Assembly (NCBI GenBank): GCA_905205995.1
Contig: CAJLFU010000004.1
Location: 1-64,000 of the forward strand
Reading direction: 5' to 3'
DNA length: 64,000 nt
Source of the DNA: an uncultured Haemophilus sp.
GTDB lineage: Bacteria; Pseudomonadota; Gammaproteobacteria; Enterobacterales; Pasteurellaceae
Both the position numbers and the translations under genes were made by a program. Positions 31,702 through 41,584 of this stretch are shown piece by piece (position 1 is the stretch's first letter; each line of letters opens with the position of its first letter). Under the pieces are notes generated by a model, which saw only the letters and a list, made by a program, of their open reading frames with translations, did no database searches and had not been told where the DNA came from.

Positions 31702-33726
31702 ATGAGCAAGAAAAAAACAATAACATTGACGATTTCGGCTATCGCAGTGGCACTTGGGATCGGCGCACAATTTTATACCAATCACAAAATTGATCAGGTA
31801 TTAAAAAATTTCCCTTACTCTTTGGATAATCAAGCAACATTGAATGTGACGCAAACCGCGAAAAACTTTTTTATTCGTGAGTTGATCTTTAGTGTAAAAG
31901 ATAGCGATGCGAAAAGCACAAATGTGATTTCAACTAAGCTCACCGCGTTACCTTTCTTTATTACGGCTGAGTCACAGTTATCCGATCAATTAGTTCGTCA
32001 ATTAAATAAAACATTAAATATCACGATTGATAAAAACACGATTAATAGTAAATTTTCGCCAGTAGGAGATTATTTACAGTCTGATATTTTGACGGAATTC
32101 CGTGATTTTGCGAATAAGTCCCAAAACCTTTCTATCAGTCTTAATTTCTTAAAAAATAAAGAAGTTGAGCTAAAAACAACTTTAAGTGGTTTTAATTACG
32201 ATAAAGACACTAAACTGGAACAAATTGAAGGTGAAGCTCGTCTAGTGCCTGTCGGTGCAAATCAGTATGACCTATCAAGTATAGAATTAACTTCGAAAAA
32301 TGCCGAATTAGCGTTGTTAAATGGTGAAAATACACATATTTATCTTAAAAATGCGACTTATCATTTTGACGTAAAACCAGGCGAGGCAGATAAACGTGAT
32401 TTGAGCACAAAATTCAGCAGTGATATTTTGCGCATAGCCAATAAAAGCCGCACAACAGAAGAAAGTCAAGCAACAGCAGGTGGTTTAAATTTATTAGTTA
32501 AGCAAAACGGCGTACCAAGTTCGATCAATTTTCATCATGAATTTAAAAAATTAAGTGATGGTTCATTAAGCATTAAAGATGGCATCAATTTGTTAACAAA
32601 AATTTTTACACAAAACGAGCGTTTTGATAGTTCGTTATCTGTGCTTTCTGTTAATGTCCCTAAAAATAATCAACCTTACTTTAACTTACAAAATGCAGGT
32701 CTTGAACTTAAGTTGGCGAATACGGATTTAACTAAAGCCAATGTGGATTTTAAACTGAATGTTGAAAGTGTGAAGCAAACGCCTGCCGATGAAGACCGTA
32801 AATGGGAAGCCAAAGGTAGTAAGGTTAATATTCAGTTAGATGATTACAATGTGGCAAATGAACTGGCTTTTGTACCATTTTTATTAGATACCATTGCAGA
32901 GAAAGAAGTGCCGTCAAAAGACAATAAAGATTTCTTAAATGCCAAAGATAAATGGGTAAAAGAATTTAGTGGTAAAACCAATATTGAAGCCGCATTAAAA
33001 TCATTTAATATGGCCGATTTAGTGCTTGGTGACGTATCAGCCAGTGATAAGACGGAAACTTTAGACAATGATCAATATAATGAACATATCACATTGTCTG
33101 CGAATAAAGCTAGTTATCCAAGTGCAGGCTTTCAATTTGAAAAACTAGCGGTTGATGCACCATTTAAAATTAATCATAGCAAAGCGCATTTATCAGCAAG
33201 ATTTTGCTCAGCACCTTTTTATGGTGCATTGTGTAACACGCATTTAACGTCAGCCACATTTGAGAAATACATTAAAAACTCATGGAAAGAGCTTGATTTA
33301 ATTATTGATAATGCAACGTTAAATTTTAATTTAAATACTTATCCTGAAACCACTGCTTATCCAGTTAAATTGGAAGTCAGTGGTATTGTGCCTCAAGTGC
33401 CAGAAGATGATTCATCGGATATGATTCCTGATAATATTGAAGGCACATTTAATCTGACATTAAGTAAAATGTTGTTTGATGACCAAAATGAAAAAGCCTT
33501 AGCAATTAAGGAAAACTCATACTTTTGGCAATATTTAAGTAGCTTTGTGAAACATGATGGAAAACTTCACCGAGAATTTGTGGAAGAAGGTGATAACTAT
33601 GTTTCTAGAGTGGAAAAAACGGAAAATGGCTATTTAATTAATGGTCGTACCTTTGAAGATCTTCGTCAAGAAAGCATGATGGAAACTGACGAGGAGGAAG
33701 AAGGAAAGCCTGCCGCAACTGACTAG
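31702..33726 (+). CDS. YdgA-like (DUF945) protein
   Basis: The 674-residue protein has an N-terminal hydrophobic anchor (about 7-23) and a long hydrophilic, β-rich remainder likely exposed to the periplasm. Its plan, including the closing NGYLINGRTFEDL, resembles E. coli YdgA of the DUF945 family, but it is longer. DUF945 proteins have no settled biochemical role. The C-terminus is very acidic (METDEEEEG). GGGGAC precedes the ATG. It stands alone between adk and the convergent lipA. Confidence 0.6.
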   Translation: MSKKKTITLTISAIAVALGIGAQFYTNHKIDQVLKNFPYSLDNQATLNVTQTAKNFFIRELIFSVKDSDAKSTNVISTKLTALPFFITAESQLSDQLVRQLNKTLNITIDKNTINSKFSPVGDYLQSDILTEFRDFANKSQNLSISLNFLKNKEVELKTTLSGFNYDKDTKLEQIEGEARLVPVGANQYDLSSIELTSKNAELALLNGENTHIYLKNATYHFDVKPGEADKRDLSTKFSSDILRIANKSRTTEESQATAGGLNLLVKQNGVPSSINFHHEFKKLSDGSLSIKDGINLLTKIFTQNERFDSSLSVLSVNVPKNNQPYFNLQNAGLELKLANTDLTKANVDFKLNVESVKQTPADEDRKWEAKGSKVNIQLDDYNVANELAFVPFLLDTIAEKEVPSKDNKDFLNAKDKWVKEFSGKTNIEAALKSFNMADLVLGDVSASDKTETLDNDQYNEHITLSANKASYPSAGFQFEKLAVDAPFKINHSKAHLSARFCSAPFYGALCNTHLTSATFEKYIKNSWKELDLIIDNATLNFNLNTYPETTAYPVKLEVSGIVPQVPEDDSSDMIPDNIEGTFNLTLSKMLFDDQNEKALAIKENSYFWQYLSSFVKHDGKLHREFVEEGDNYVSRVEKTENGYLINGRTFEDLRQESMMETDEEEEGKPAATD

Positions 33727-33743
33727 TTGAAAGGATGACATAA

Positions 33744-33781
33744 AAAATGACCGCACTTGAAATTCAATGTGCGGTCATTTT
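33744..33781. terminator. bidirectional USS-derived terminator
   Basis: AAAATGACCGCAC (33744-33756) and GTGCGGTCATTTT (33769-33781) form a 13-base perfect stem with a 12-base loop. It serves both the DUF945-like gene and lipA. One arm has GTGCGGT preceded by AAT rather than AA, a degenerate uptake copy. Confidence 0.88.
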
Positions 33782-33796
33782 TTTAGCTGTTTTGGA

Positions 33797-34759
33797 TTAC
33801 TTCACTAATCCACCACTTGCTTGTAAATCGGCATGGTAGGAGGAGCGAACAAATGGGCCACAAGCCGCGTGTTCAAAGCCCATTGCGTTGGCTTTATCAC
33901 GGAACTCATCAAACTCGGCTGGAGGCACATAGCGAGCAACCGGTAAGTGATGGCGACTTGGTTGGAGATATTGGCCAAGTGTAAGCATGGTGACACCATT
34001 TGCACGTAAGTCTTCCATCACTTCAAGAATTTCTTCATTGGTTTCACCCAATCCAACCATTAGGCCTGATTTAGTTGGAATGTTTGGGAACATTTCTTTG
34101 AAATCATGAAGTAATTTCAAAGACCATTGATAATCGGCACCTGGACGAATTTCTTTATATAAGCGTGGCACATTTTCCAAGTTGTGGTTGAATACATCTG
34201 GTGGATTGTCTTTTAATTTTTCTAAGGCCTGAGTAATACGACCACGGAAATCAGGCACTAAAATCTCAATTTTAATACCGGGATTTAATGCACGTACTTC
34301 TTTTACACATTCAGCAAAATGACCTGCACCACGATCAGGTAAATCATCGCGGTCAACAGAGGTAATCACCACATATTTCAACTTCATATCTTGGATGGTT
34401 TCAGCTAATTTACGTGGTTCATCCGGATCTGGCGGTAAGGGTTTGCCATGTGCAACGTCACAGAAAGGGCAGCGACGAGTACAAATTGCGCCTAGAATCA
34501 TAAAGGTTGCAGTGCCATGGTTAAAGCACTCGTGTAAATTGGGACAAGACGCTTCTTCACATACAGAATGTAGGCCATGACGACGCATCCCGTTTTTAAT
34601 CGTTTCGATCTTTAATGAGCTAGACGGCAATTTGATCTTCATCCATTCCGGCTTTTTCAATAATTCTTGGTTAGGATCGATATTTTTAACAGGGATAATT
34701 GATGTTTTGGCAGCATCGCGGTATTTCACACCGCGTTCCATTTTAAAAGGCGTTGACAT
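33797..34759 (-). CDS. lipA: lipoyl synthase
   Basis: LipA is a radical-SAM enzyme that inserts two sulfurs into octanoyl groups on lipoyl-dependent complexes. The 320 residues carry both cluster motifs: the auxiliary CEEASCPNLHEC (about 67-78) and the radical-SAM CTRRCPFC (about 93-100). The C-terminal RSSYHA supplies the conserved serine. AGGAAAG precedes the ATG. It follows lipB after a terminator, so both can be transcribed separately. Confidence 0.98.
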   Translation of the reverse strand: MSTPFKMERGVKYRDAAKTSIIPVKNIDPNQELLKKPEWMKIKLPSSSLKIETIKNGMRRHGLHSVCEEASCPNLHECFNHGTATFMILGAICTRRCPFCDVAHGKPLPPDPDEPRKLAETIQDMKLKYVVITSVDRDDLPDRGAGHFAECVKEVRALNPGIKIEILVPDFRGRITQALEKLKDNPPDVFNHNLENVPRLYKEIRPGADYQWSLKLLHDFKEMFPNIPTKSGLMVGLGETNEEILEVMEDLRANGVTMLTLGQYLQPSRHHLPVARYVPPAEFDEFRDKANAMGFEHAACGPFVRSSYHADLQASGGLVK

Positions 34760-34774
34760 TGTTCTTTCCTAAAG

Positions 34775-34799
34775 AAAAATGCCTGATTCAGGCATTTTT
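34775..34799 (-). terminator. terminator between lipB and lipA
   Basis: AAAAATGCCTG and CAGGCATTTTT form an 11-base stem with a 3-base loop, with built-in A and T runs on both sides. Confidence 0.85.
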
Positions 34800-34821
34800 A
34801 AATGTGTTATAAAAGTGAATG

Positions 34822-35463
34822 TTATAAATTTGTAACATTATAGCCCAAAAGTTCGGCAAAGTGTTTAATTAATTTGGGGGAAACCTTGTCAAGTGTCGCC
34901 TCTTCTTTACCAATAAAGTCAGCAAACTGACACATTTCAAGCCCTGCATAGCCACAAGGATTAATGTAATGGAAAGGGTTGAGATCCATATTGATATTAA
35001 ATGCCAAACCGTGGAAAGAACAGCCTTTACGGATACGTAAGCCTAATGAACAGATTTTTTTGCCGTCAATATATACGCCTGGTGCATCAGGTTTTGGATA
35101 ACCTTCAATGCCATAGTCTGCGAGGGTTTTCACGACAGATTGTTCAAGTGCGGTCACTAATTGACGGATATTTAAATGTTCATGACGTTTAATATCAATG
35201 AGCACATACATGACCTGCTGACCAGGGCCATGATAAGTAATTTGACCGCCGCGATCTGATTGAACAACAGGTATATTACTACTTTGTAATAAGTGCTCTG
35301 GTTTGCCTGCTTGGCCTTGTGTGAAAACAGGATGATGCTCGACAAGCCAAATTTCATCAGTCGTTTCTGCATTTCGATTATCGGTAAATTCCTGCATTTT
35401 GTGCCAGATCTCTTGATAATCTTGTAATCCTAATTGACGGACAATTAAATCTGTTTTGTTCAT
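34822..35463 (-). CDS. lipB: octanoyltransferase LipB
   Basis: LipB moves octanoyl groups from acyl carrier protein to lipoyl domains, the substrate that LipA then sulfurates. The 213 residues contain the substrate region DRGGQITYHGPGQ (about 71-83), the catalytic Lys in SLGLRIRKGCSFHG, and the catalytic Cys in NPCGYAGLEMCQ. The frame is open to 35499, but the ATG at 35463 is just one base past the ybeD stop, which suggests translational coupling in place of a clear ribosome site. Confidence 0.96.
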   Translation of the reverse strand: MNKTDLIVRQLGLQDYQEIWHKMQEFTDNRNAETTDEIWLVEHHPVFTQGQAGKPEHLLQSSNIPVVQSDRGGQITYHGPGQQVMYVLIDIKRHEHLNIRQLVTALEQSVVKTLADYGIEGYPKPDAPGVYIDGKKICSLGLRIRKGCSFHGLAFNINMDLNPFHYINPCGYAGLEMCQFADFIGKEEATLDKVSPKLIKHFAELLGYNVTNL

Positions 35464-35464
35464 C

Positions 35465-35743
35465 TTAGATAACCATTTTGACACCTTCAACTTTAGCAAG
35501 CTCTTTGTAAAGTGTTTCTACTTGCTCAAAGTTTTGTGCCACGATATCAATTGAAACAGAATTATAGGTTCCTTTGCTACTGAGTTTTTCCTTTGGAATA
35601 TAATCACCCGGTAAATATTTTTGTATCACCGCAACGATGTCTTGCGCTAAGTTCTCACGGTTAACACCAGCGACTTTAAATGTCATTGCAGCAGGGAATT
35701 CCATTACTTCTTTCAGTTTTTCATAATCATTTTCGGTTGTCAT
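35465..35743 (-). CDS. ybeD: DUF493 family protein YbeD
   Basis: This 92-residue cytoplasmic protein matches YbeD, a small ACT-like fold protein found before lipB in many γ-proteobacteria. Recognisable parts are LKEVMEFPAAMTFKVAG and SVSIDIVAQNFEQVETLY. AAGGATG precedes the ATG. Its biochemical role is unknown. It is coupled to lipB. Confidence 0.93.
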   Translation of the reverse strand: MTTENDYEKLKEVMEFPAAMTFKVAGVNRENLAQDIVAVIQKYLPGDYIPKEKLSSKGTYNSVSIDIVAQNFEQVETLYKELAKVEGVKMVI

Positions 35744-35850
35744 GTTGCATCCTTATTTAAGATTAAGGTGCGCGAATCAGTTAAATTCACACACTTTACG
35801 AATTTATTGATGTGATATAAATGGGGAAGTGCGGTTAATTTTCAAGGCGT

Positions 35851-37038
35851 TTAATCAAATAATCCTTTAATCGTTAACACTAACCAGTCCCAACCTTTAC
35901 CTAAGAAACCACCTTCTTGCACGTCTTCTAATGCTTGAAGATTAACAATTGCCACATCCTTGCCATCTAGTTGATAAACGATTTTACCAACAACCTGACC
36001 TTTTGTTAAAGGTGCTTGTAAGTATTTGTTATCTAATTCGTAACGTGCTTTTAAGTCTGCTTGTTTGCCTTTTGGCACAGTAATAAAGCCATCTTGTAAT
36101 AAACCGAGTTGAACTTCACCTTTATCACCGTAATAAACCGATTGTGTTGAAATTTTTTCATTGGCTTTGTGGGCTTTTAATGTTTCAAAGTTAGCAAAAC
36201 CCCATTGTAAGAGTTTTTTGCTTTCTACTTCGCGGCCTTTATAGGTTGGCACGCCCATGACAACAGAAATCAAACGCATATTATTTGGACTTGTTGCCGA
36301 TGCGACAAGGTTATAACCAGCTTGGCTAGTGTGACCGGTTTTCATACCATCCACATTAATGGTTTTGTCCCATAGTAAGCCGTTACGGTTAGGTTGTTTG
36401 ATTTTGTTAAAGGTGAAGTCTTTTTCTGCGTAGATTTTATATTCTTCAGGTAAATCACGAATAATGTGCGCACCAATAATCGCCATATCACGTGCGGTTG
36501 AATATTGGTTTGGATCGTCTAAACCGTGTGGCGTAGTGAAGTTGGTATTTTTTAAGCCAAATTGTTGAACGTATTTATTCATGGTATCAACGAAGTTAGC
36601 CACGGTACCAGAAATATGTTCTGCTACTGCGACACACGCATCATTACCTGAAACAATGATAATCCCTCTGTTTAAATCACCAACAGATACTTGCTGATTT
36701 AAATTTAAGAACATTTTTGAAGAATCTGGGAAGTTTCTTCCCCAAGCACTTTCGCCAATGGTAACCATATCTTCATTATGAATTTTGCCTTGTTTTAATG
36801 CAGCACCTACCACATAACTAGTCATCATTTTAGTTAATGAAGCAGGGTATTGGCGTTGATCTGGATTAAGTGATGCAAGCACCGCACCAGAATTGTAATC
36901 CATTAAAACATAAGTTTGCGCATTCACTTCTGGTACTGCGATACCGTATTGAATGTCTTCAGCCACAGCAAATGTTGATGCTGCCATTAATCCCGAGAAT
37001 AGAACAATTTTTTTCAATTTTGCAGATTGTTTTAACAT
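35851..37038 (-). CDS. dacA: D-alanyl-D-alanine carboxypeptidase, PBP5/6 type
   Basis: DacA trims the terminal D-Ala from peptidoglycan stem peptides. A signal peptide (cleaved after about residue 26, AVA) precedes the catalytic domain with SLTK (about 67-70), SGN (about 129-131) and KTG (about 233-235). The C-terminus carries the PBP5 β-domain and an amphipathic anchor helix (GKGWDWLVLTIKGLFD). AAAGGAAA precedes the ATG. It sits with rlpA, rodA and mrdA in a cell-wall block. Confidence 0.96.
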   Translation of the reverse strand: MLKQSAKLKKIVLFSGLMAASTFAVAEDIQYGIAVPEVNAQTYVLMDYNSGAVLASLNPDQRQYPASLTKMMTSYVVGAALKQGKIHNEDMVTIGESAWGRNFPDSSKMFLNLNQQVSVGDLNRGIIIVSGNDACVAVAEHISGTVANFVDTMNKYVQQFGLKNTNFTTPHGLDDPNQYSTARDMAIIGAHIIRDLPEEYKIYAEKDFTFNKIKQPNRNGLLWDKTINVDGMKTGHTSQAGYNLVASATSPNNMRLISVVMGVPTYKGREVESKKLLQWGFANFETLKAHKANEKISTQSVYYGDKGEVQLGLLQDGFITVPKGKQADLKARYELDNKYLQAPLTKGQVVGKIVYQLDGKDVAIVNLQALEDVQEGGFLGKGWDWLVLTIKGLFD

Positions 37039-37059
37039 AGCATTTCCTTTAATAGCGTA

Positions 37060-37917
37060 TTAGTTTTTATAAGTATAAACGATTACGGGTTGCCCATTGA
37101 TCGTTTTTTGTAGTTTTGTTTTTAATTGATTCATATCCGCTTGATCCGCAATTGGCCCAAAATGGATTTCGTAGTTTCGTCCATTTTGGTTAATTTCGGT
37201 TTTGATGTCGTCTAACGCGAGCTTTGTGATGATGCTTTCTGCTTGATTTTTTGACGACAGAGCGAGTAGTTTTAGCTTGAAGACAGTTTTTGCATCGTTT
37301 GTGCTGTCTAAGTTTTGATTTTTTTTTTCGTTGTTTTTATTGATAACTAAACGATCACTAGCTTCTTGCGTTTTAGCATGCTTGGCGAGTGTTTTTGCTC
37401 CCGCACCTGAAATTTGACCTTTATGATCCACATGTAACGCTTCAATTCTTACTTGCCCTGTACCACGAGCAATAAGACCCAATTCTTTCGCAGCAGAATG
37501 GGATAAGTCAATGATACGTTTCTCACTGAATGGACCGCGATCATTAATCCGCACGATCACTTTGCGATTATTATGCAAGTTTGTGACAACTGCATAAGAG
37601 TTTAAAGGCAACGTTTTATGGGCAGCGGTGAACAGTGCCGAATTATAGCGTTCACCATTAGCTGTTTTACGACCATTAAATTTATGGTGGTAATAGCTTG
37701 CTGTCCCTTCTTTTGAATAGGATTTCGCTTCATTACCTTGCGTGGTGTATGTTTTACCATTCACTTCATAGCTCTGTGGCGCTTGAACGGTCGTAGTAAT
37801 CGACAGTGAATCCCCTTGAATACCATACATTTTTTGTGTATCTGCAAAAGCAGAGAAACTTGAGCTGCTTATCAAGGTGAAAAGTGCGGTCGTTTTTAAG
37901 ATGTTTTTTAATGTCAT
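37060..37917 (-). CDS. rlpA: RlpA-family septal ring lytic transglycosylase-like protein
   Basis: RlpA proteins act on peptidoglycan lacking stem peptides. The 285 residues show a signal peptide (FSAFADT), a double-psi β-barrel domain (EGTASYYHHKFNGRKTANGE, then VRINDRGPFSEKRIIDLS) and a C-terminal SPOR domain. There is no lipobox Cys, unlike the E. coli lipoprotein, so it should be periplasmic and soluble. I start at the ATG at 37917; a TTG five codons upstream is possible. It is part of the dacA-rlpA-rodA-mrdA set. Confidence 0.93.
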   Translation of the reverse strand: MTLKNILKTTALFTLISSSSFSAFADTQKMYGIQGDSLSITTTVQAPQSYEVNGKTYTTQGNEAKSYSKEGTASYYHHKFNGRKTANGERYNSALFTAAHKTLPLNSYAVVTNLHNNRKVIVRINDRGPFSEKRIIDLSHSAAKELGLIARGTGQVRIEALHVDHKGQISGAGAKTLAKHAKTQEASDRLVINKNNEKKNQNLDSTNDAKTVFKLKLLALSSKNQAESIITKLALDDIKTEINQNGRNYEIHFGPIADQADMNQLKTKLQKTINGQPVIVYTYKN

Positions 37918-37970
37918 ACTTATTACTTTCAAGATTATCGGTGTTCTCTATAAGAAAGCCAAACGGGAAA

Positions 37971-39086
37971 TTAGTTCCCTTTCATGAAGCGAGGTTTGTG
38001 AGTATGAATCGACATTACTAAACCAAAGCTCGCCATAATGGCTACATATGAAGTACCGCCGTAGCTAAAGAGTGGTAAAGGTACCCCTACAACAGGCAAA
38101 ATACCGCTCACCATACCGATATTCACGAAGACATAAACAAAGAAAATCAGCGTAGTGGCACCGGCAAGAATACGCCCAAAAGAGGTTTCTGCATTCACCG
38201 CAATTATTAAGCCACGGATAATAATAAACAAATAAATTGCCATCAGAATAAGAAAACCGACCATTCCATGTTCTTCACTCATCACGGCAAAAATAAAATC
38301 AGTGTGTGGTTCAGGTAAAAATTCTAATTGGGATTGTGTCCCTTGCATCCATCCTTTGCCTGACATACCGCCTGAACCGATGGCAATTTTGGATTGCAAA
38401 ATGTGGTAACCTGCCCCAAGCGGATCTTTCTCTGGGTCAAGTAAAGTTAATACACGCATGCGTTGGTAGTCATGCATTAAATACATCCACATGATAGGAA
38501 TAAATACCGCTAAGCCAACTAATGCAGCAAGAATAAGCCACCAACTCATCCCTGCTAAGAATACCACGAATAAGCCCGATGCACTAACCAGAATTGATGT
38601 CCCTAAGTCTGGTTGAATGGCTACAAGTAAAGTTGGCACCATAATCATAGCGATAGCAATAAAGGTTTCGCTCATTTTAGGTGGTAATGGGCGATTACCT
38701 AAATACACTGCCACCATTAATGGTACTGCGAGTTTGACAATTTCAGAGGGCTGAAAGCGAATAAAACCAAGATCTAACCAACGCTGTGCTCCTTTACTGA
38801 TTGTACCAAAGGCATCAACTAAAATTAGCATAATAAAACCAACTAAATATAAATAAGGGGCCAGGCGTTGATAAAATTTAGGGGGAAGCTGTGCCATAAT
38901 CATCATGACAACAAAACCTAATATGACCTGAATGATACGGTTTTGGAACATGACTTCACTCGCGCCTGATGCACTATAAAGCACGAGCATACCATAGGCA
39001 GTAATGGCAGCTAAACCAATAAATAATAAGAAATCAATGTGTAAGCGTTGCCATAATCGCAAGCATAAAGGCACTTTTTCTTCCAT
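37971..39086 (-). CDS. mrdB: rod-shape SEDS peptidoglycan polymerase RodA
   Basis: RodA polymerises lipid II glycan strands during elongation, together with PBP2. The 371 residues form about ten membrane segments with family stretches GFIRFQPSEIVKLAVPL and FLPEPHTDFIFAVMSEEHG, the latter holding the catalytic-loop residues. VPLPLFSYGGTSYVA lies near the C-terminus. Its ATG overlaps the mrdA stop by one base (TAATG), so the pair is translated together. Confidence 0.97.
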   Translation of the reverse strand: MEEKVPLCLRLWQRLHIDFLLFIGLAAITAYGMLVLYSASGASEVMFQNRIIQVILGFVVMMIMAQLPPKFYQRLAPYLYLVGFIMLILVDAFGTISKGAQRWLDLGFIRFQPSEIVKLAVPLMVAVYLGNRPLPPKMSETFIAIAMIMVPTLLVAIQPDLGTSILVSASGLFVVFLAGMSWWLILAALVGLAVFIPIMWMYLMHDYQRMRVLTLLDPEKDPLGAGYHILQSKIAIGSGGMSGKGWMQGTQSQLEFLPEPHTDFIFAVMSEEHGMVGFLILMAIYLFIIIRGLIIAVNAETSFGRILAGATTLIFFVYVFVNIGMVSGILPVVGVPLPLFSYGGTSYVAIMASFGLVMSIHTHKPRFMKGN

Positions 39087-41062
39087 TATTCATTCTCACT
39101 TGGTTGGGGTTCTTGCGTTGGTGCGTCTAACTCAGTTTGGTCCGTCATCTTTTCTTTTTCAGCATTTTGTTGACGTTCAATTTGCGGCAAGCGTTTATTT
39201 AGATAGAAATCCATAATTTGACGCACAATTGGCGCAGCATTACTTGAGCCGCCACCTGCATTTTCTAAAATAATCGTGACAACTAATTTCGGATCTTCAT
39301 AAGGTGCATAAGCAGTGAACCAAGCATGGTCATGCAATTCTTTTTTCAATCCTGCAGCATTATATTTTTGGTTTTCTTTTAAGCTGAAAACCTGTGCAGT
39401 ACCGGATTTCCCAGCTACATGATAATTGGTGCCGACAAAGGCTTTTCGTCCTGTTCCTGCACCAGAATTCACGACATTAAACATCCCGCGTTTAGCCGCA
39501 TCCCAATAAGCTTGTTTCGGATCAGTAATATCCTCATATAAAAGCGGATCTTGATATGGCTCAATAATGGAGCCTTCCACTGATTTCATTAAATGAGGCG
39601 TATGGATTTTTCCGTTATTGACCACAATCGAGGTCGCTTTTGCCACTTGTAATGGTGTAGCCGTCCAATAACCCTGACCAATACCCACTGAGATGGTATC
39701 GCCTTGTACCCAAGGTTTTTTATAACGTTTTTGTTTCCATTCTTTACTCGGCATATTGGCCGTGGCTTCTTCTTGAATTTCAATACCAGTAGGCATACCA
39801 AAGCCAAAACGTTTCATCCACATGGAGAAACGATCAATGCCTAAATTAAAGGCAGTTTGATAGAAGAAGGTATCCGATGATTCTGTAATGGCTTTATTTA
39901 AATCTGTATAGCCGTGCCCTGATTTTTTCCAATCTCGGAAACGCTTTGTCGAGTTTGGAAGCATCCAGTAACCTGGGTCAAAAATGGTGGTATGAGGCGT
40001 AATCACCCCTTCCGTTAATGCTGCAACAGCAACAAATGGTTTTACCGTAGAGGCTGGCGGATAGACCCCTTGTGTTGCACGACTGTAAAGTGGGCGAGCA
40101 GGGTCGTTTAATAAGCGTTTGTAATCGCTAGCAGAAATCCCATCCACGAATAAATTATTGTCATAACTTGGTGTAGAAACCATGGCTAATACGCTGTTAT
40201 CTTTCGGATCTAGTACCACAACTGCACCTTTTTGCCCTGAAAGTAATGACATAATATAGCGTTGCAAGGCTAAATCGATAGTCAGATGAATACTTTTGCC
40301 CGCTGTGGCTGGTTGCTCACGTAATTTACGGATAACTTTTCCGCGGTTATTGATTTCCACTTCTTCAAAACCCGTTGTACCGTGGAGTTGCTCTTCGTAA
40401 TAACGCTCAATACCCAATTTCCCCATATCTGTGGAACCTGCGTAGTTAGCAAATTTCTCTTCTTTTTTTAGGCGCTCAACATCTCGGTCATTAATACGTC
40501 CCACATAACCCAAAATATGGGTCATGGTTTCGCCATATAGATAATTTCGTTTGAAATAAGGGCGAACATCAAGACTTGGATATTTATATTGGTTTACTGC
40601 AAAACGGGCGATTTGTTCTTCCGTTAAGCTTGGTTTGAGTAAAATGGGGGTATAACGTGTGCCGCGGCGACGTTCTTTTTTGAAATGTTCAATGTCTTCG
40701 TCTGTAAGCCCCACAACATAGCGCAACTCATCAAAAGTGCGGTCTAAATTTTCGGTTTTTTCTGGCACGATATATAAGCCGAAAAAGGTGAGGTTTTCTG
40801 CTAGTAGTTCACCATAACGATCGTAAATTAATCCGCGAGTAGGAGGTAATGGAAGTAATTTAATGCGGTTACCGTTAGAGCGAGTTTGATACGTTTCATA
40901 ACTCACCACCTGAAGGTGGTAAATATTGGCAAATAATACGCCACTTAAGGCCAAAATACCGATGAATGCCACCAATGTTCGACGCGCAAACAAGTTCCGC
41001 TCCGCTTTTTTATCGCGGATCGGTTCGTTGGTTGGGGCAGCAAAGAATTTCTTTAAATTCAT
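39086..41062 (-). CDS. mrdA: penicillin-binding protein 2, elongation transpeptidase
   Basis: PBP2 crosslinks the peptidoglycan made by RodA. The 658 residues have an N-terminal anchor (about 29-48), a dimerisation region, and the transpeptidase motifs STVK in PPASTVKPF (about 328-331), SSD in TESSDTFFY and KSGT in AGKSGTAQ. The C-terminal tail is charged and rich in Glu and Gln. Length is close to other γ-proteobacterial PBP2. It lies 15 bases after rlmH. Confidence 0.97.
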   Translation of the reverse strand: MNLKKFFAAPTNEPIRDKKAERNLFARRTLVAFIGILALSGVLFANIYHLQVVSYETYQTRSNGNRIKLLPLPPTRGLIYDRYGELLAENLTFFGLYIVPEKTENLDRTFDELRYVVGLTDEDIEHFKKERRRGTRYTPILLKPSLTEEQIARFAVNQYKYPSLDVRPYFKRNYLYGETMTHILGYVGRINDRDVERLKKEEKFANYAGSTDMGKLGIERYYEEQLHGTTGFEEVEINNRGKVIRKLREQPATAGKSIHLTIDLALQRYIMSLLSGQKGAVVVLDPKDNSVLAMVSTPSYDNNLFVDGISASDYKRLLNDPARPLYSRATQGVYPPASTVKPFVAVAALTEGVITPHTTIFDPGYWMLPNSTKRFRDWKKSGHGYTDLNKAITESSDTFFYQTAFNLGIDRFSMWMKRFGFGMPTGIEIQEEATANMPSKEWKQKRYKKPWVQGDTISVGIGQGYWTATPLQVAKATSIVVNNGKIHTPHLMKSVEGSIIEPYQDPLLYEDITDPKQAYWDAAKRGMFNVVNSGAGTGRKAFVGTNYHVAGKSGTAQVFSLKENQKYNAAGLKKELHDHAWFTAYAPYEDPKLVVTIILENAGGGSSNAAPIVRQIMDFYLNKRLPQIERQQNAEKEKMTDQTELDAPTQEPQPSENE

Positions 41063-41077
41063 CGGTAATGTAACGCG

Positions 41078-41545
41078 TTATTCTCTGTGATAAGGATGAT
41101 TTGTGGTTAGCGACCAGGCGCGGTATAAGCTTTCTGCCACCACAACACGCACTAATGGATGTGGCATTGTGAGTGGAGAAAGTGACCAACTTTGTTCCGC
41201 AGCTGCTTTGCATTCAGGGGATAAGCCTTCAGGCCCACCAATAAGCAAGCATACATCACGACCATCATTTTTCCAACTCTCTAATTGCTCAGCAAGTTGT
41301 GGAGTTGTCCAAGGTTTGCCTGGGATATCTAATGTCACCACCTTGCCTTTTCCGCAAGCGGCAAGCATCGCTTTACCTTCCTGTTCTAAGATGCGTTTAA
41401 TATCAGCATTTTTGCCACGCTTTCCCGCAGGGATTTCAATGAGTTCAAAAGGCATATCTTTAGGAAAACGACGTTGGTATTCTTCAAATCCAGTTGTCAC
41501 CCAAGCTGGCATTTTTGTACCCACTGCGATTAATGTGATTTTCAT
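41078..41545 (-). CDS. rlmH: 23S rRNA pseudouridine-1915 N3-methyltransferase
   Basis: RlmH methylates pseudouridine 1915 in helix 69 of 23S rRNA. The 155 residues form a SPOUT domain; LLIGGPEGLSPECK and SLSPLTMPHPLVRVVVAESLYRAW (in part) are the knotted cofactor site. I start at MKITLIAVG, 41545, which matches the family start; five extra codons are open upstream. The usual rsfS-rlmH-mrdA-rodA order is kept. Confidence 0.97.
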   Translation of the reverse strand: MKITLIAVGTKMPAWVTTGFEEYQRRFPKDMPFELIEIPAGKRGKNADIKRILEQEGKAMLAACGKGKVVTLDIPGKPWTTPQLAEQLESWKNDGRDVCLLIGGPEGLSPECKAAAEQSWSLSPLTMPHPLVRVVVAESLYRAWSLTTNHPYHRE

Positions 41546-41584
41546 CCTTTTCTCTTTCAAAAGACAGTCAAAATTGACCGCACT